Part shown: in pieces, positions 45,425-58,207 of the stretch
Layout of the letters: each line of letters starts with the position of its first letter
How positions within the stretch are numbered: position 1 is the stretch's first letter
Assembly (NCBI RefSeq): GCF_003086295.3
Contig: NC_092053.1
Coordinates: 117,200,445 to 117,264,444 of the forward strand
Reading direction: 5' to 3'
DNA length: 64,000 nt
Source of the DNA: Arachis hypogaea
Lineage: Eukaryota; Streptophyta; Magnoliopsida; Fabales; Fabaceae
The notes under the pieces: model-generated
Databases searched by the model: none
The model's input: the letters and a program-made list of their open reading frames with translations, nothing else
Told to the model about the DNA's origin: nothing
Position numbers and translations under genes: made by a program

Positions 45425-48400
45425 CTATAATAAAATTTCAGTGATGAAATTTTCCAAGTGTTGGGTAAGGTCGTCCCATCTAATGTTTCGAGGCAGAAAG
45501 CCCGCTTTTCGATGACTTTGGAGACTCAGAAAGGCCCCTCCCAGGTTGTTGCTAATTTTCCATGTCCTGCAAGTTTTCGAACTTCTTCTATTTGTCTCAG
45601 CACCAGATCTCCTTGTTGTAGTGCCCTTTGTCATACTGTTTTGTTATATTTCTTTTGCATAGCTAATTACATGGACTTCTGTCAAATTTTGGCCAGGCAT
45701 CGTTCTTCATTTATTGTGTCGAGTTTGGATGATCTCACTTTCATATTGGCATCTTCATCAAAGTGCTCGGACCAAGTTGAGCCTTGACCGACTTCTATTG
45801 GGATCATAGAGTCCGTGCCGTATACTAACTGGAACAAGGTTTCATTGGTTGTGGATTGTGGTGTTGTGTTGTAGCTCCATACTATTTCTGGTATTAGCTC
45901 AGTCCAGCGTCCCTTAGCATCTGTTAATTTTTTTTTTCTTTAAGGCCTGCAAGCTGATCTTGTTAGCTGCCTCTGCGAGCCCGTTACTTTGTGGGTGCTC
46001 CACAGAGGAGAAATGATGCTTAATGTGGAGGTCTGTTAAAAATGATGCAATTTCCTTATCAATGAACTGCCGACCATTATCAGAAAAACGTCTCTAGGAA
46101 AACTATATCTACATGCGATTGATTTCCAAATAAAAGTGCGTACCTTGTCCGGGGTTATTTTTGCAAGTGGCTGTACTTCTATCCACTTAGTAAAATAATC
46201 AATTGCTACTAATAGAAATTCTACCTGTCCTAGCAATTATGGGAATGGTCCGAGAATATCCATCCCCCATTTGTAAAAAATCCAGCTAATATCTGAAGTA
46301 TGTAGTAGTTCTACCGGACTATAAATGAGTGGTACACATTTCTGGCATGCGTCACATTTCTGCACTTTGTTCATGCAATCTTTGCGCAAGGTCGGCCAAT
46401 AGTATCATACTCGTAAAATTTTCATGGCCAAGCTCCTACCTCCAGTGTGGTGGCCACAAATGCCATCATGAACCTCGGTTATGGTGGCTTCGACTTTTGA
46501 TTGTCTGAGGCACTTCAGTAATGGTCGAGAGAAACCCCATTTATACAGGTCATCTCCCATGATAGTGTAATAGCTTGCTTTGTATCTAAATGACCTCGGT
46601 TGTTCATTGTATGGTGTTTTCCAATTCTTAAATAGTGAATGTATGGACTTCACCAATCTTCTTCCTGTGATACACTTAAAACAGACTTGATATCTAAACT
46701 CAGTTTTGTTAGTGTGAGATGTGACATTATATCTGTTGATTCGGGAAGTAGCTAATTTAGATAAAATATCAGCCCTACAGTTTTACTCTCTAGGTATATG
46801 ATTTTTCAAAATTTTGGAAATATTGTATAATATCTTTTGCAGAATTTAAATACTTTTCTAAGAGCTGATCTCATACCTGAAAATGACTAGTTACCTATTG
46901 CACCACAAGGAGAGAGTCGCAGTATACTTTTAGGTTTTTGACTTCGAATTTCCTTGCTAATCTTAGTCCGGCTAGTAATCCTTCATATTTGGCCTGATTA
47001 TTGGTCATTTGAAAAAGGAATTTTATTGATTGCTCGGCATGCACTCCAATATTTTCTTTTAGTAAGATTTCGGCTCCGCATCCATTTTTGTTTGATGCAC
47101 CGTCTACATATAACTCCCATTTTCAACAGTGGTGAATTCTGAAATAAAATTGGTCAGTGCTTGCGATTTGGGGGATCTTCGTGATTGATAGCAGATATCA
47201 AATTCTGAAAGTTCTATTGACCACTTTGTGAGTCGTCCTACTAGATCTAGTGTTGCCAATATTTGACATAATGGCTGACCAGTCCAAACTATTATCTGGT
47301 GTGCTTCGAAATAGTGCTGCAAATGCTGAGCTGTAATGATTAAGCCGAATGCTACCTCGTTTTGGCATTCTACAGGACTTTGCTCACAAAATATACTGGA
47401 TGTTATTTTTTTCTGTTTCTGTTACAAGCATAGAACTGACAGTGTTAGGAAAAATTGAAAGTTATAAGTAAAGAGCCTTATCTTGCTGTGGTTGGAGAGT
47501 ATAGGTGGTGAATCGAGAAGGTTTTTGAAATCGGTAAAATCTTTTTCACATTCATTTGTCTAAACAAGCTTCTCGCCTTTCCTGAGGGTGTCAAAGAAAT
47601 GATATGATTTGGTGGCCACCGCGGGCAAGAAGCGTGACAGGGCCGCCAGGCGACCCGTGAGTTGTTGTACCTCCTTGATCGACCGAGGTGACTGTCTCTG
47701 TATTATAGCCTGACATTTGTCTGAGTTGGCTTCTATTCCCCTGTGTGTCAACAAAACTTCGAGAAACTTGCCTCCGTGCACTCCGAATGTACACTTTTTC
47801 AGGTTTAGTCTCATGTTATATTTTCGAAGTTGTTGGAATACCTCGTTAAGGTCGGTTTTATGTTATTCTTCTGAGCTTGATTTGACCACCATGTCATCAA
47901 TATATATTTCAATGTTTTGGCCAATATAGTCCTTGAAGACCTTGTCCATCAATCGCTAGTAAGTAGCCCTTGCATTTTTCAGCCCAAAAGTCATGACTTT
48001 ATAACAAAAATTACCTTGATCGGTTATGAATGCTATTTTCTCCTCATCGCTGTGATGCATTAGTATTTGATTGTAGTCAGAATAGGCATCCATGAAACTA
48101 AGCACTTGAAACCTCGAAGTATCATCTACTAATCTATCAATGTTCGGGAGTGGATAGGAATCTTTCGGGCATGCTTTGTTCAAGTCTGAAAAATCTACAC
48201 ACATACACCATTTTCCCAAGCTCTTCTAAACTATTACCACATTTGCTAGCCATGATAAAAATCTAAATTATCGGATGAAGCCTGCATCGAGCAATTTCTG
48301 TGTTTTCGTTATTTCTGCGTCTCTTCTTTCTGTGCTCTAATTCCTCTTCTTTTGTTGTATGGGTCGGACATTGAGATTGACTGCTAGCTTGTGGCATATA

Positions 48401-49250
48401 AAGTTCGGATCAATTCCTAGCATGTCAGTTGGTGTCCATGCAAAAATGTCGGAATTGGATTTCAATATTTCGATGAGGTGTTGTTTTGTTCCTGTAGAGA
48501 AAACAAAACCGATGTTAGTAAATTGGTCAGTTTCTCCTAATTGTACCTTTTCTATGTTGCCTGTTTGAGAGGGTCGACTGCTATTATTTCGGGGGTCCAT
48601 CTCGGCCAGAGTTGGTTTGCTCTCCGCACTGTAGACAGATTGGACTCTTGGGATGATCTCCTTTGGAATGGTCTTTAAGCCTACATTGTAGCATTGTTAA
48701 GCTTCCATGTGATCGGCATACACTAGTTCTACTATATTGTCCTAGACAGGAAACTTTACACAAAGGTGAACAGTAGAAATGAGAATTAAGAGTTGGGCGT
48801 CCCAAAATGATATTATAGGAACTAGCATAATCAACCACTAAAAATTGGATATCCAGGATTTTTGAGTTCGGAAACTCCCCTAGTATTGTTCTTAACCATA
48901 CATAACCTGATATGGGTACCCTTTCTCCGGAGAATCCTATCAATTCTTGTGTTAAGGGTTGTAGGGCCTTGTCCTTGAGTTGTATCTTTTTGAAAGTGGA
49001 GTAGAACAACACGTCGGCACTGTTTCTGGGATCAAGTAGGACCTTTTTGACTGTCTGTTCTCCTATGTGCATTGAAATTACCACTGGATCGTCCAAGTTC
49101 GGATTCTACGACTTGAGATCAAACGCATTGAAGGTGATTTGTTTTGTTGGAGGTAAAGTGTGTGTGTTTTTGGCAAGATCCGTCCATTGTTATCATGGCT
49201 CGGTAACTTCTCTTTCTGGCCATATTGGTTGCTCCTCATCTTGCAATGCC
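45425..49250 (-). pseudogene. pol remnant of the second Tat-like element
   Basis: Pieces in order from the right are a protease-like segment (48584-49096, where LLDPRNSADVLF replaces the usual Asp-Gly-Ser/Ala loop), RT (47956-48219: CVDFSDLNKACPKDSYPLP, then near 47890 an IYIDD-type block), RNase H (47104-47322), an integrase finger (46405-46656) and an integrase core (46036-46236: LVAIDYFTKWIEVQPLA). Stops and frameshifts are frequent, so this is a long-dead copy. Confidence 0.85.
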
Positions 49251-49352
49251 TCCTGAAATGTAATTTATTACTCCCTTCAAAGTAGGAGATTCAACCACTC
49301 CAGGCCAAGCTCCTTTGTCTTTGTGATCTGAACTATGGCTTGGCCTGTCAGT

Positions 49353-50249
49353 GTGATGAGAAAGAATTTTTGTCCGGTCTAGAATTCCTCAATAAAAAGA
49401 ATCTCTTCATTACAAGCATAATCTAGACCAACAATAGATTATCCATCAAAGTTTAGTTTTTGTTGTCACAAGTTCAATCCAATAAAAATAATCGAGAGTA
49501 TTACTCCCATGTCGTTCTCCCTAGGAATCGCAATCGAATGCTCAATTATTGGTTATGAGATTCACTGGGGTAGGTTGATAAAAAGGCAAGAAATTTAATG
49601 GCAAGAAATTTAAATGACAAGAAAGTAAATCAAACAACTAAAGATAACAATTACTAAAGATGCATTCATGGCAAGGATTGAGAATAAATATTTTTTTATC
49701 CTAGTCATTAATGATAACACAATAATTACCGAGAGCTAAGCTTATTACGTTATCTTCACATCGGAAGAAGATCCATTTGGCCTATTAATCCCAATCCATA
49801 AGTAGTGTCAATGGGAACAAGATTAACTAAAAACTCTAGATCACCAATCCAAATTGGGTATTAATGACTCAAGATTGCCTAATCTCTCTTTCCAAGCCAA
49901 GAATGCAAAAAAATCTACTCTAAAACTAAGCCAAGTATTTTATCAAATACTTGGTGTGCATAAAAAGAAAAGCATATTAAATTACAATAATAATAAAATC
50001 TAAAGCTACCAAATGCAAGAAAATAATAACAACAACTCAATTAAGCAACAAGGAAACACAAAACATCAAATTGCATTAAGTGAAATTAAAAAGAGGGTTT
50101 ATAAACTAAAAATGACAAAAATGAGAAATTAATAAGACAATTAAGACAATAGAGCATGGAAATATAAATGAAACTATACTAAAACAAGAATTAAAGGGTG
50201 AAATTAAAGAGAAACTTAAACTAAGAACCCTAATTCTAGAGAGAAGAGG
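49353..50249 (-). repeat. LTR-like remnant, truncated
   Basis: No coding capacity. Read on the minus strand it resembles the 3' portion of legume gypsy LTRs: an RNA-like AT-rich body, a segment GAACGACATGGGAGTAATAC, and an end ...TTCTTTCTCATCA at 49353 against element sequence. The other end is lost at the CACTA terminus at 50250. Confidence 0.5.
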
Positions 50250-51540
50250 CACTACAAGAATATGACCAATTAGCTACCACAAAAAGAGTCGTAAAATCAT
50301 CGCTAATCTGACGCAAAATATAATTTGTGATGGATTAGCTACCGCCTAGCAACTAATGCTTTCCTCACTAATTGCAAGTCGCAGATTAGTGAGGCAAAGA
50401 CAAGAGTCGCTAATTCATTGGAAAGTTTTTTAGCTACCAAATAGATAGTCGCAAATTCATCACTAAAGTAAAAGCTAATTCCATAGAAAAAATAGACTAA
50501 ACGGTAATCGCTAACTAGCGACAAACTCTACTGCGACAGAGTCATCGCTAAATGCAAGCTAACTTCGTAGACGAAATAGAATGCTTAGTTGACGCTAATT
50601 AGCGAAAAATTTTTCCGAACCTAACTCGTCGCGAGTTGTCCGCTAATATGATCGCAAATCTGTCACATTTTGTACCAAATCTATAGTTAATCTTCGAAAA
50701 TCGTTAATCAAATTTGTAGGATTGTTTTCGCTAAACCAAAGATATTCGAAATGAGAAAGTAAAGTTATGAAATAGTCGCTAATTTGCTAGGAAATAATAT
50801 GTAGTCAATTAGTTGCAATACTATCGCAAAATGTCATCGCAAATTCCATAGAAAAAATAGACTAAAAGATTAGGGGTGAGCACGGGTAGCGAGTACCCGA
50901 TTACCCGTCCGAATCCGAACCGAACCAATTAAATTGGTTTTGGAACCAACGGGTAATCGGATCCAACCCGAACCAAACCGATGATCTTTGTTAGTGATTG
51001 GTTCGGGTATCGGTTTTAGGGGTACGGAACCCGAACCAACCCGCGAATCTGATCATATATTAATTAAATAAAAAAATAAAAAATATATATGACTTTTTCA
51101 TTAGACAAAAATTTTTCACTATTAATATGTTTGAATTTTAATGAGTTTAGTTTTTAATGTATTTGATATTTAATATGTTTGGATTATTTCTATTGATGTT
51201 ACATGTTTATTGTACTTATTAAATTTTTAAGATAAAAATTTAGTTTTTTTTTTATGAATTTCAAAGTCATTGAGTACCCAATTACCCGAACTGAATCAAT
51301 CCGTTTTTAATCGGTTTGGTTTGGTTCGAGTATATATATAAAAAAATATAAATCTAAACCAAACCAAACCAATTATATTTTAATCGGTTCAATTCTAATT
51401 TTATCATAAACCTAAACTAAACCAAATTGTGTTCACCCCTATAAAAGATAGTCACTAATTAGCAACAAACTCTACCGTAGCAGAATCAATGCTTAGTTGA
51501 CGCTATAATATAATGCTCGTAGATTTTTTCCCCATATAAA
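50250..51540. mobile_element. CACTA terminus and subterminal repeats, truncated element
   Basis: CACTACAAGAA starts at 50250. Repeats of CGCTAATTAGCGAC and TCGCAAATT types run to about 51540, interrupted by a MITE at 50871-51441. I find no matching TTCTTGTAGTG end to the right, so the element is truncated or the other end has decayed. Confidence 0.65.
50871..51441. mobile_element. hAT-like MITE, 571 bp
   Basis: TSD TAAAAGAT at 50863-50870 and 51442-51449. Ends TAGGGGTGAGCAC and GTGTTCACCCCTA are inverted repeats. The interior contains ACCCGAACC-type repeats in both orientations and no gene. Confidence 0.92.
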
Positions 51541-53598
51541 AGATTGTCTTATTTTCCTTTAATTGCTGTCCATTTTTAACTATCGTTCGGTTAAATCCTT
51601 CCTTACCCATTTAAGCCACGGCAAAAGGCTAGACCAATTGTAAATCTACAACTAAAGGCAATGTTTATTTCCTCCCTTTTTCAACGGTTATAAATGCTTG
51701 TCATGAATGAAATATTCTATATTGTGCTTGTCATCAATCAATAAATAATTTTATATTGGCAAATTTTGGTAATTTTGGTAATTTCACACTTCAAACCCCT
51801 TTTAATTTGCGTCGGTTCCAATTTCTTGCAAATTGCATCGCATTTACATAGTTTTTTATTGGCAATTTGGCATTGCCATCTATGGTAGTTTTCATTTGAG
51901 AAGCTACTAACAAATTAAGAACATGTATAGGAAATTATTTTTTAATTAGTTAATATTGATTAATTTTTTTAATTTTAAAAATTCTCTTTTTTCAAAATTT
52001 AAAATTTAAAATCCAAAAATAATTAAAATTTGTCTTATTAAATATTCATTAATTCTAACATTTATTAATTGTTATTAGAATAAATGAATACTAAATAAAA
52101 TAAGTTTAATTTTTTTTTTGTTTCTCTAACATGCAATAGTGCTAAGTAACCAAAAAATATTAACAAATAATCAATCAAATCTTTATTGAGGTCACAGATG
52201 AGCTTATATTTAATTTGTTATGTTTTTAAACCTAAATTCACAATAGGCGCGTGTAACATCTATGATTAAAGAAATAATAAATAAACGGTTATTTTTAGAT
52301 TTATGGCAATTATTATGCTTGTCATCAATCAAATATTCTATATTTTTTCTTACTCACACCATTACCCAATCTCATATCCAAAATCATTTGAAAAGAGGAG
52401 GTTTCTAGAGTGTGTGGAACAATTTGAAAGGAGGCCTTTGGCGTAATTATTGCACAAAAAGGTCGAGTAAAACTCCAAGGCAGAGAGAGGGCTTCAGCCA
52501 CTTTGAGAACAGATTTAATTTATTATTATTTGTCTTTATTTTTGTAGATAATTGTTTTAGGTACTGTGGAATTTAATTACACCAAAATATTAATTTATTT
52601 ATGGATGTTAATGTGTTATATAATTGGATGTTAATAATAAGACGTTTGGATGTTATGGTGCATTATATTGTTTTATGTTGGAATTGAGAAATTTGGATGT
52701 TAAAAATGATAAATTTTAAATGTTATACTATATTATATTTATATTTTTTTATGTGAAGATCCTATGATATTAGATATTAATTACCTTAATGTTATAGCTA
52801 GGTATCTTTTTTTCTTTAAAAATTAATTAATATAATTACTTAATTTTATAAAAAAAGTTGGTGGCTAATGCATTCTATTCTATATATATAATAGAAGTTA
52901 TGAATGGGATAATATGTGACACATAAGCAAGACCTAGCCAAATTTAGAGAAGTTGAAGTGATAGGATTTGGTTGTTTTGGATGTTATTATTCATGTTTTT
53001 TTGGATGTTAAATCTTAAATTTTCAGATGTTATATTTTCACATAAATTTTTTTGTGATCTAAAAATGATGAAATTATAATATTTGAATGTTATTTATTTT
53101 ACTCATGTAAAGTTATGTACTTAAAATATGAATATATGAATGGTCAATTTTTTATTTTTTTTTTTAAATATAGATGTTAATATTTTTTAATATATTGTGT
53201 TAATATATAACATCTTTAAATGCAGAAGAATTAAAAATGAAATAAAATACACATTATATAATAAAAAATGAATGTTAAAAAAATGAAAAAAGACAGTATA
53301 TAAATGATTATGTATTATATTTTAGAAATAATTATTATTTTTAAATTTAAAAAAATCGATGATTTATAATCTATTTGAACTATAATCTAAAATTTGTTAT
53401 AATAAAATCTTGGCCGGTCAAAGATAATAACAACTAAAATAAGATTGATATAAAATAAAAAAAAGAAACATATAATTTAGAATAAGAAAAAATCAGAATT
53501 ATTTTTAAATTAATTCAAAATTAATTACTTATTATGAATAAAAAAGAAAGAAAAATATTTAAATTTAAAGAAAAGATTAGGCGCATATGAGTATTGTA
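51541..53598. other. AT-rich unassigned sequence with TTGGATGTTA repeats
   Basis: No gene found. Between about 52600 and 53200 the phrase TTGGATGTTA and variants occur many times at irregular spacing, suggesting an old AT-rich repeat or degenerate element. Confidence 0.5.
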
Positions 53599-53608
53599 AC
53601 ACCCTGTC

Positions 53609-54000
53609 ACACAAAACTTTACACTTAGAATATAAAACAGAAGTGGCGAGGCGCTACGACCCCTAAAAATAAAAATATTTATGTATATATAACAAGAATA
53701 ATATATCTAAGAGCCTTAAAAGAAAAGGGGTACGACGAAAACAAAATCCAGAGTACAATACTTACTAGAAACAGAAGAATAAAAAACTTATACAAAAAAC
53801 CAAGAGACAGATATATGAAAGTAGAATTCTAAAAAAAAGTTATATAATCAAAAGAAAGTTATACTGACAAGGCCTTATTTTCTTTCAAAACTCTTTTATT
53901 TATATATATATATATACTTTTAGAGGTTATAGCGTCTCACCACCTTTGTTTTTTAACGCCTCACCACCTCTGTTTTATATTTTAAATGTAAAATTATGTG
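53609..54000. mobile_element. foldback/MITE-like element in unit B
   Basis: A left arm of about 78 bp (53609-53686) and a right arm (53913-54000) are inverted complements, each including the GGCGAGGCGCTACGAC / GTAGCGC theme. The right arm has a partial internal duplication (AACGCCTCACCACC) not in unit A. No TSD was confidently read. Confidence 0.65.
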
Positions 54001-54929
54001 TAATAAAGTATTTCTATAATGTAATATATATGTCATGCATGCACTTCTTGTTTGGAAAACAATTTCATACTTTTTATATGGTTATACGTGTAGTTTAATT
54101 AAGGTCTAGCTAGATTCGGTAAAACTTTTTCGAAATCTTTTAAAATGCACAAGCTTCTTAATTTGTGGTTAGCAGACAAAAAAGAAAATCATGCGCTTGT
54201 AATTATTGTTTTTGAAAGTTAAGAGTAGTTCTTTAGGAAGTACTTAAGGGCATGCTTTAATTTTCAAAATTAACATATATTTATTAAATTAAAAAGTTTA
54301 ATAAATATCCAAATTTATATTTTTATTTATAGTTATTATGGTCTTTTTAAATTTAAAAATTATTTTAACAAATATAATTGTCATTGTTTGTACTGATGAA
54401 AAATCATTTTTAGTTTCATATAAACAAACACTATTAATGCTATCGCTTTTAAAAAATTATATTTTAAAAATCAACTTTAATAAATTATTTCAATTTTGAA
54501 AAAGAAAAAAGTTTAGAGTATGATTAATTTGCTCATTTTCAGTAAAAATAAAAAAGAAACTTGAAAGTATGTAAAAAATATTTTCAAAAACTCACATGAA
54601 ATTGAAAACAATGTTTTTGTGTTTTAATTAGTATTTTTAGATATTTAAGTTTAAATTTTTTGAAAACATTTTGGGTTGAAAGTACAGTATTTTGCATTAT
54701 ACCACAAAGAACTAACGTTTTTTCTCCACAATGCGATACTTTATTTAGTGGGTTTTAACTTTTAAACAAGGTGCGCGTGTAATTGATGAGAGTTCAATTC
54801 CATCCACTTTCATTTTGAGTTTTTTTTTTTTAGGGTAAAAAACTATAATAAACCAATGCCAGGCCTAAATTACGTAAATAAGCCAAAACCAAAATCGTTT
54901 CAGTAATGAGCCAAACCACATATTTATAT

Positions 54930-55173
54930 AATTCGAAACAATACAGTTCAAATTACATAGAGAAGCTGGTTAAAGTAAATCAAACAAGGTTGGTTCGATT
55001 TATCAATGCTAGTAATTCGAACCAAGCTGGTTCGAATTATAGAGAGAGAAGGTTGCATCATATAATTCGACCCAGGCTGGTTCGAATTATAGAGAGAGAA
55101 TATGCATCAAGTAATTCGAACCAAGCTGATTCGAATTACACAATCCCTAATTCGAACTAGGCTGGTTCGATTT
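54930..55173. repeat. left subterminal palindrome array of the MULE
   Basis: About six copies of a 26-bp unit, AATTCGAACC-ARGYTG-GTTCGAATTA in pattern, follow each other every 30-45 bp. The array ends about 20 bp before the TATA box of the transposase gene. Confidence 0.9.
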
Positions 55174-55189
55174 AGTGGTAGACAGAGCA

Positions 55190-55200
55190 GTATATATAAG
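55190..55200 (+). promoter_or_regulatory. TATA box of the MULE transposase gene
   Basis: GTATATATAAG, about 40 bp before ATG 55238, directly after the palindrome array. Confidence 0.75.
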
Positions 55201-55237
55201 GTTGTAAACGTGAGTTGCTCTCATTAGAGGGTGTAAG

Positions 55238-57828
55238 ATGACTAGTGAGGAGAGTTTTGTTGTTTTGGTTCACCACAGAGGATCCATTAAGAGGAAAACT
55301 CGTTCCGGTGTGAAGTTCACAGATAAGGATCCTTTCTGTATTGTCGTGAACCCAACGACGAGCTATGATGACCTTGTTAGATCTGTGCTGATGAAACTTG
55401 GTCTGGAAGGTGCGAAGCGGGTTAAGAAGTTTTTCTATTGCATTCCAATCACGGTCTTGCAGGATACCGTGAAGTATGATTGTTTCACGATTGGTAGTGA
55501 TGAGGACCTGCAAGTCATGTTTCTTTGTCGGAGGCAGTTTCCGGAGGTGAGGACACCTGAATTGTTGGCAAAGCTGGTTGATGTGGTATCCAGTTCAGGG
55601 GGTTCGAACCGGAATACCACCACTGTAGCCACGGCAGCCGGTTCCAGTTCCAGGCCTGCCGTTGCTTCTTCGTTCGTCCCTGTGTACGAGCCAGCAGTCC
55701 AACCTGTCGCCTCCCCGTCTTTTGCTGTTGATCTCAATGACGGAGTAGGCGACGTGGCAGGATCATTTGATATTTTGCCGAACGCTTTACAGGGCGTTCT
55801 ACCGGTTAGCATCGGAGACGGATTGTTGGGTGATGTAGAGGAGGACGACGTCGAGCCGGATATGATTGAGGATGACAGCGGCGACGAAGTTGGAGCGACT
55901 GAGCCTGCATTGGCGGTCGGTGGTTCTAGTTCTAGCACACAGCAGTATCCACCACATTTTTCTTCTTTGGACCTGGATGCCATGAGGCAGAAGGGTGTTT
56001 CAGGGCACTCTATTGGATTCGGAGCTAGAGATGCGGAAGGGACTGCTGGTCTGACAGAGTTCCAGGTTGGTCAGCAATTTCAGGATAAAGATGAGGCCCT
56101 GTTAAGCGTGAAGACTTATAGCATCCGGCGAGGGGTACAGTACAAGGTAGTGGAGTCTGATCATCGCCGTTATGTGGGCAAGTGTTCTGAGTTTGGGAAT
56201 GGGTGCACATGGTTGATTCGACTGAGTCTCCGGCAGCGCAAGGGCATTTGGGAGGTCAAACGGTACAATGGACCTCACACTTGTCTTGCGACCTCCATCT
56301 CGAGTGACCACATGAGCTTGGATTATCATGTGATTTCGGCGTTCATTATGCCAATGGTTAGGGCTGATGCATCCGTCAGCATCAAGGTGCTCCTAAATGC
56401 CACGGCAGCACACTTTGGATTTAGGCCGACTTACAGGAGGGTCTGGATGGCGAAGCAGAAGGCTATTGCCCTCATATACGGTGACTGGGATGAGTCATAC
56501 AACGAGCTCCCCAGGTGGGTGTTGGGAGTCCAGTTGACGATGCCCGGTACTGTTGCAATCCTACAGACGAGCCCCGTTCGAGTTGGTGGACAAGTAGACG
56601 AGTCTCAAGCTTTTTTCCACAGACTTTTCTGGACGTTTCCACCGCTCATCGAGGCATTTCGTCATTGCAAGCCGCTAGTTAGCATTGACGGCACCCATCT
56701 GTATGGGAAGTACGGGGGTACTTTGCTCATCGCAATTGCACAGGACGGGAACTCCAACATTCTACCTGTTGCATTCGCACTAGTAGAGGGTGAGAATGCA
56801 GAGTCTTGGTCATTCTTTCTCTCCCACCTTCGACAGCACGTGACGTCGCAGCCAGGTCTGTTGGTTATATCGGACAGGCATAACGGCATCAAGGCTGCGC
56901 TTGAGGCTCCTGACGGAGGTTGGTTATCTCCATCTGCATACCGTGCATTCTGCATTCGACACGTAGCGGCTAATTTTGCCCTTACCTTCAAGGGCAAAGA
57001 CGCACGAAGGCTTCTAGTGAATGCGGAATATTCCAAGACCGAGGTTGAGTTTGATTACTAGTTTGATATTCTTCGGTCTGAAGATCCGGCGATGTGTGAG
57101 TGGGCGAACCGGATTGATTATTCCTTGTGGACTCAGCATCGTGATGAGGGACGGAGATTCGGTCACATGATGACTAATATCTCCGAGTGTGTGAACTCAA
57201 TTCTGAAGGGTGTCAGAACCTCCCTGTATGCTCTCTGGTGAAGGCAACATATAGAAGGCTTGCGGAACTCTTTGTTCGCAAGGGGAGAGAGGCTGAAGCC
57301 CATATGGGGACCGGACAACAATCCAGTCAGCACTTGGTGAAGTGTATTGAGGCCAACTTGAAGACGGCCAGGTGCTTCACGGTGACTTTGTATGACCGGG
57401 ATAACTCCGAGTTCACCGTAGCAGAGACCACTCCGACGGGATCTTTCTCATTGGGTAGCTACAGAGTATCGCTTGCCTCTCAGACATGTGATTGCGGGTA
57501 CTTCCAGGCACTTCATTTCCTGTGTCAGCACGCACTTGCATGTTGTGCCTACTCACGGGTGACCTGGACCTCTTATGTTCACGGCGTCTATCGGATTAGT
57601 ACGGTATTCAGTGTGTATCGGATTGGATTCACACCTCCGATCCCGGAGGGTTTCTGGGCACCATACGACGGGCCCACTGTGATATCGGACCCTAACAAGA
57701 GGCGTGCGAGAGAGGGTCGTCCAAGGTCCACTAGGATACGGACGAATATGGATGAGGCGGATCCGAACCGACCAAAGAGGTGTGGCCTATGTCGCCAACC
57801 CAGGCACACACGCCGGAGTTGCCCATAG
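55238..57828 (+). pseudogene. mudrA-type MULE transposase with one stop and one frameshift
   Basis: An N-terminal PB1-like region (residues 1-115) precedes an acidic Ser/Thr-rich linker. Then come a MuDR DNA-binding domain (about 270-345, with Cys and His spacing in CSEFGNGCTW and HTC), and the DDE transposase core with SIDGTHLYGKYGG (Asp484), ISDRHNGIK (Asp546) and ISECVNS (Glu650). A SWIM finger (CDCGYF...CQH, nt 57487-57535) and a C-terminal CCHC knuckle (CGLCRQPRHTRRSC) follow. The full span equals 864 codons if one lost base is allowed. TAG at 57059-57061 and a 1-bp loss near 57213 break the frame. The protein would cut and join MULE ends in the nucleus. Confidence 0.92.
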
Positions 57829-58207
57829 CTAGCTGGATCGTCTCACATAGGGGGCCATTAGTAGCCATGTTCTTAGTCTTGGAATTTTTTTTTAAGTTTC
57901 GCGTTTCGATGTTTTATTTAAGCACTCATGTAACTTGTTGAGCTTTGTGTGTTGTATTGTGCATGCTGTGCGTTAACTAATGAATATGTTATGTTTCGTT
58001 TTGAGTCTTTCAACAAGTCTGGTGAATGCAATTTTTAATAAGTAAATCAAAATATTACATTGTGGCGTACTACAAATGAATCTGATATTCAATGATATAA
58101 CCTCTAAACATCCGTTTTCAAAGTACAACAACATGGCCAAACAACAAAAGTGAAATTGGCTAAGAAAACAACAAAAGTAAACATGGCCAACATACATGAA
58201 ACATGAA
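57829..58207. other. 3' intergenic region between the convergent MULE genes
   Basis: About 380 bp, AT-rich, no ORF of note. It contains the transcript ends of both genes; AATAA-like signals occur on both strands. Confidence 0.6.

Larger units (their letters stand above)
42500..49350 (-). mobile_element. second Tat-like Ty3/gypsy element, decayed and truncated
   Basis: Pol remnants on the minus strand (45425-49250) and an antisense spliced ORF (43390-45035) repeat the plan of the element at 8298-37470, but the sequences are clearly diverged. Gag and a 5' LTR are not seen; the right side meets an LTR remnant at 49353. On the left, minus-strand purine runs AGCTTGGGGCTA (42931-42944) and TTTGGGGGCTA (near 43017) are candidate polypurine tracts, so the 3' LTR would be about 42500-42930. 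Confidence 0.8.

Noticed and set aside
55435..55983. Minus-strand 182-codon ORF inside the MULE transposase
   Set aside because: It is low-complexity Ser/Thr-rich and exactly overlaps the acidic linker of the plus-strand transposase.
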